Of a stretch of DNA of 22,812 bases, positions 21,457 to 22,812 are shown piece after piece. Location: the NCBI GenBank assembly GCA_900550495.1, contig URSJ01000016.1:1-22812 (forward strand). Reading direction: 5' to 3'. The stretch comes from an uncultured Rickettsiales bacterium (GTDB taxonomy: Bacteria; Pseudomonadota; Alphaproteobacteria; Rs-D84). Position 1 is the stretch's first letter; each line of letters opens with the position of its first letter. Below the pieces are notes generated by a model. The model worked only from the letters and a program-made list of their open reading frames with translations. It was not told where the DNA came from and made no database searches. A program made the position numbers and the translations under genes.

Positions 21457-22506
21457 ATGTCCAAAGATGTTATTTTAACAGGTATCCGTCCAACAGGCCC
21501 ACTGCACATCGGGCATATGGTTGGTGCGTTGATACCAAATGTTGCAATGCAAAACGCCGGCGGCTATGCGAAAATGTATGCGATGATTGCCGACGCCCAA
21601 GGGTTGACAGATAATTTTGATAATCCGGCCAAGGTGCGCGAAAATGTCATGGAAATTACACTGGATATGTTGGCGGCTGGCTATGACCCGACAAAAACAA
21701 CTATGTTTATCCAGTCCGAGGTATCAGAACTGACCGAACTGACGTTTTATTATATGAATCTGGTGACAATTGCGCGGTTGCAACGTAATCCAACGGTTAA
21801 AAATGAAATTGCACAAAAAGAAAAGTTTAACGGTGGCGTGCCGGTTGGATTCTTTACATATCCAATTTCTCAGGCGTCTGACATTACGGCGTTTGACGCG
21901 AATATTGTGCCCGTGGGCGACGACCAGTTACCTATGCTGGAACAGGCGGCGGAAATTGTGCATAAATTCAACAGTATTTATGGCGAAACATTGACGATGC
22001 CACGCGCGGTTGTTCCGCAATCTAAATCGGCGGCGCGTTTGCCGGGGACGGACGGCAATGCAAAGATGAGTAAGTCTTTGAACAACGGTATTTATCTGAA
22101 AGATTCTGCGGACGAAATCGCGGCCAAGGTTAAAACAATGTTCACCGACCCAAATCATATTCGCATAGAAGACCCAGGAAACACGACGGACAATCCAGTA
22201 TTTATTTATTTGTCGGTGTTTGCACGTCCAGAACATTTTGCGGCGTTTTTGCCAGAATACGCGAACTATGCCGAATTGGCGGCGCACTATGAACGTGGCG
22301 GTTTGGGCGATGTCAAGGTCAAGAAATTCTTGAACAACGTAATGCAGGAAACATTGCGCCCAATTCGTGAACGTCGCGAGGCGTTGGCGCGTGACCCCGC
22401 ATCGGTGATGGAAATCTTGCGTCGTGGCACAATGGATGCGCGCGCGGCGGCGGCTGAAACCGTCAAACGGGTCAAGGCCGCAATGAAACTGAACTATTTT
22501 GACTAG
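21457..22506 (+). CDS. trpS: Tryptophanyl-tRNA synthetase
   Basis: 349 residues from the ATG at 21457 (after AAGAG); upstream in-frame codons from 21397 are leader. MSKDVILTGIRPTGPLHIGHMVGAL holds the class I HIGH motif, AKMSKSLNNGIYL the KMSKS motif, and FFTYPISQASDITAFDANIVPVGDDQ the TrpRS-specific active-site region. The C-terminal helical anticodon-binding part ends EILRRGTMDARAAAAETVKRVKAAM. Length is usual for bacterial TrpRS. The next gene starts 25 nt later without a terminator, so co-transcription is likely. Confidence 0.96.
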   Translation: MSKDVILTGIRPTGPLHIGHMVGALIPNVAMQNAGGYAKMYAMIADAQGLTDNFDNPAKVRENVMEITLDMLAAGYDPTKTTMFIQSEVSELTELTFYYMNLVTIARLQRNPTVKNEIAQKEKFNGGVPVGFFTYPISQASDITAFDANIVPVGDDQLPMLEQAAEIVHKFNSIYGETLTMPRAVVPQSKSAARLPGTDGNAKMSKSLNNGIYLKDSADEIAAKVKTMFTDPNHIRIEDPGNTTDNPVFIYLSVFARPEHFAAFLPEYANYAELAAHYERGGLGDVKVKKFLNNVMQETLRPIRERREALARDPASVMEILRRGTMDARAAAAETVKRVKAAMKLNYFD

Positions 22507-22531
22507 ATAAAACACAGCAAGGGAGAGAAAT

Positions 22532-22812
22532 ATGAAAAAATCATTCGTCTGGGTGGGCAGTGTAATCGGCACAGGTGCGGTACTGGCATTGGTGTTTGGC
22601 TGGCTGGAACAGCCACGCGATGTTCGTACTGTGTCGGTATCGGGCGAATGCCTGACTACCGCGCCCAAGGACAGAACGGCAATCACATTGCGCGTGACAA
22701 CGTTGGACACGTCTGCGGCGGTTTCTATGAAACAGGCCACGGCGAAAGTTGCCGAAATCACAGAATACCTGAAAAAGCAAGATGTCCAGATGCAGACCAC
22801 CGATTTCAATTC
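22532..22812 (+). CDS. SIMPL-domain (DUF541) protein, N-terminal part, cut by window end
   Basis: Ribosome binding site GGGAGAG precedes the ATG; 93 complete codons are present with no stop before the end of the window. A signal-anchor (about residues 4-24, VWVGSVIGTGAVLALVFGW) is followed by VRTVSVSGECLTTAPKDRTAITLRVTT and KQATAKVAEITEYLKKQDVQMQTTDF, matching the start of the SIMPL/DUF541 domain (VSGxG...PD pattern, then a helix and a 'gv...i.T' strand). Such proteins are periplasmic or membrane-anchored oligomers of uncertain function. The usual second glycine of VSGEG is Cys here. Confidence 0.75.
   Translation, partial: MKKSFVWVGSVIGTGAVLALVFGWLEQPRDVRTVSVSGECLTTAPKDRTAITLRVTTLDTSAAVSMKQATAKVAEITEYLKKQDVQMQTTDFN

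Noticed and set aside
21928..22809. 293-codon minus-strand frame opposite trpS and the SIMPL gene
   Set aside because: The plus strand encodes unmistakable TrpRS and a SIMPL N-terminus there.

Overview
The window looks like a chromosomal segment of a Gram-negative alphaproteobacterium, probably a host- or gut-associated uncultured lineage. This is inferred from the gene families (TolC and HlyD, YadA-type anchor, Slam-type barrel, LemA, SIMPL), the envelope signals (lipobox, signal peptides, C-terminal Phe) and the dispersed palindromic repeats. No rRNA gene or other marker fixes the taxon. Core genes are of moderate GC. The left 3.5 kb is clearly more AT-rich and looks acquired.

Left accessory block (1-3.8 kb): a small conserved gene with an apparent C-terminal frameshift; a strong promoter followed by two terminator-like hairpins (a possible small RNA); a two-gene RloA/RloB (AbiL-like) ATPase-nuclease defence pair under a promoter that overlaps a 22-bp palindrome; and, convergent with rloB, an HUH (Rep-like) protein whose upstream region is packed with perfect inverted repeats. 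Together these suggest a small replicative or integrated element carrying an anti-phage cassette.

Surface block (3.9-10.1 kb): a poly-glycine surface lipoprotein and a Slam-like outer-membrane exporter; about 730 bp of non-coding palindromic repeats, partly tandemly duplicated; a trimeric autotransporter adhesin on the minus strand; and, divergent from it, an Mpi-type serine DNA invertase. The adhesin-invertase spacer holds two oppositely oriented short sites related to AAACGTTCGTTT, and a third lies after the invertase. A phase-variable adhesin is therefore a reasonable hypothesis.

Efflux operon (16.0-10.15 kb, minus strand): membrane fusion protein, two ABC ATPases, two ABC-2 permeases and a TolC channel, with overlapping or nearly overlapping reading frames. 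This is a complete YbhGFSR-type tripartite exporter. The two ATPases carry complementary motif losses, which predicts one normal and one degenerate ATP site.

Translation and stringent block (16.2-19.3 kb, plus strand): lysS is preceded by a promoter, a ten-residue leader peptide (MKAMNLKKKL) with three consecutive Lys codons, and a terminator with an overlapping antiterminator. This has the geometry of ribosome-mediated attenuation for lysyl-tRNA synthetase. lysS is followed after 18 nt by a large protein with a RelA/SpoT-like nucleotidyltransferase core. I consider this unit the most interesting in the window.

Right housekeeping block (19.4-22.8 kb, plus strand): a cold-shock-domain protein with a charged tail, LemA, ribosomal protein S4 with a structured leader, TrpRS, and the start of a SIMPL-domain protein cut by the window end. 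Most units end in clear intrinsic terminators. No tRNA, rRNA or CRISPR array was found.
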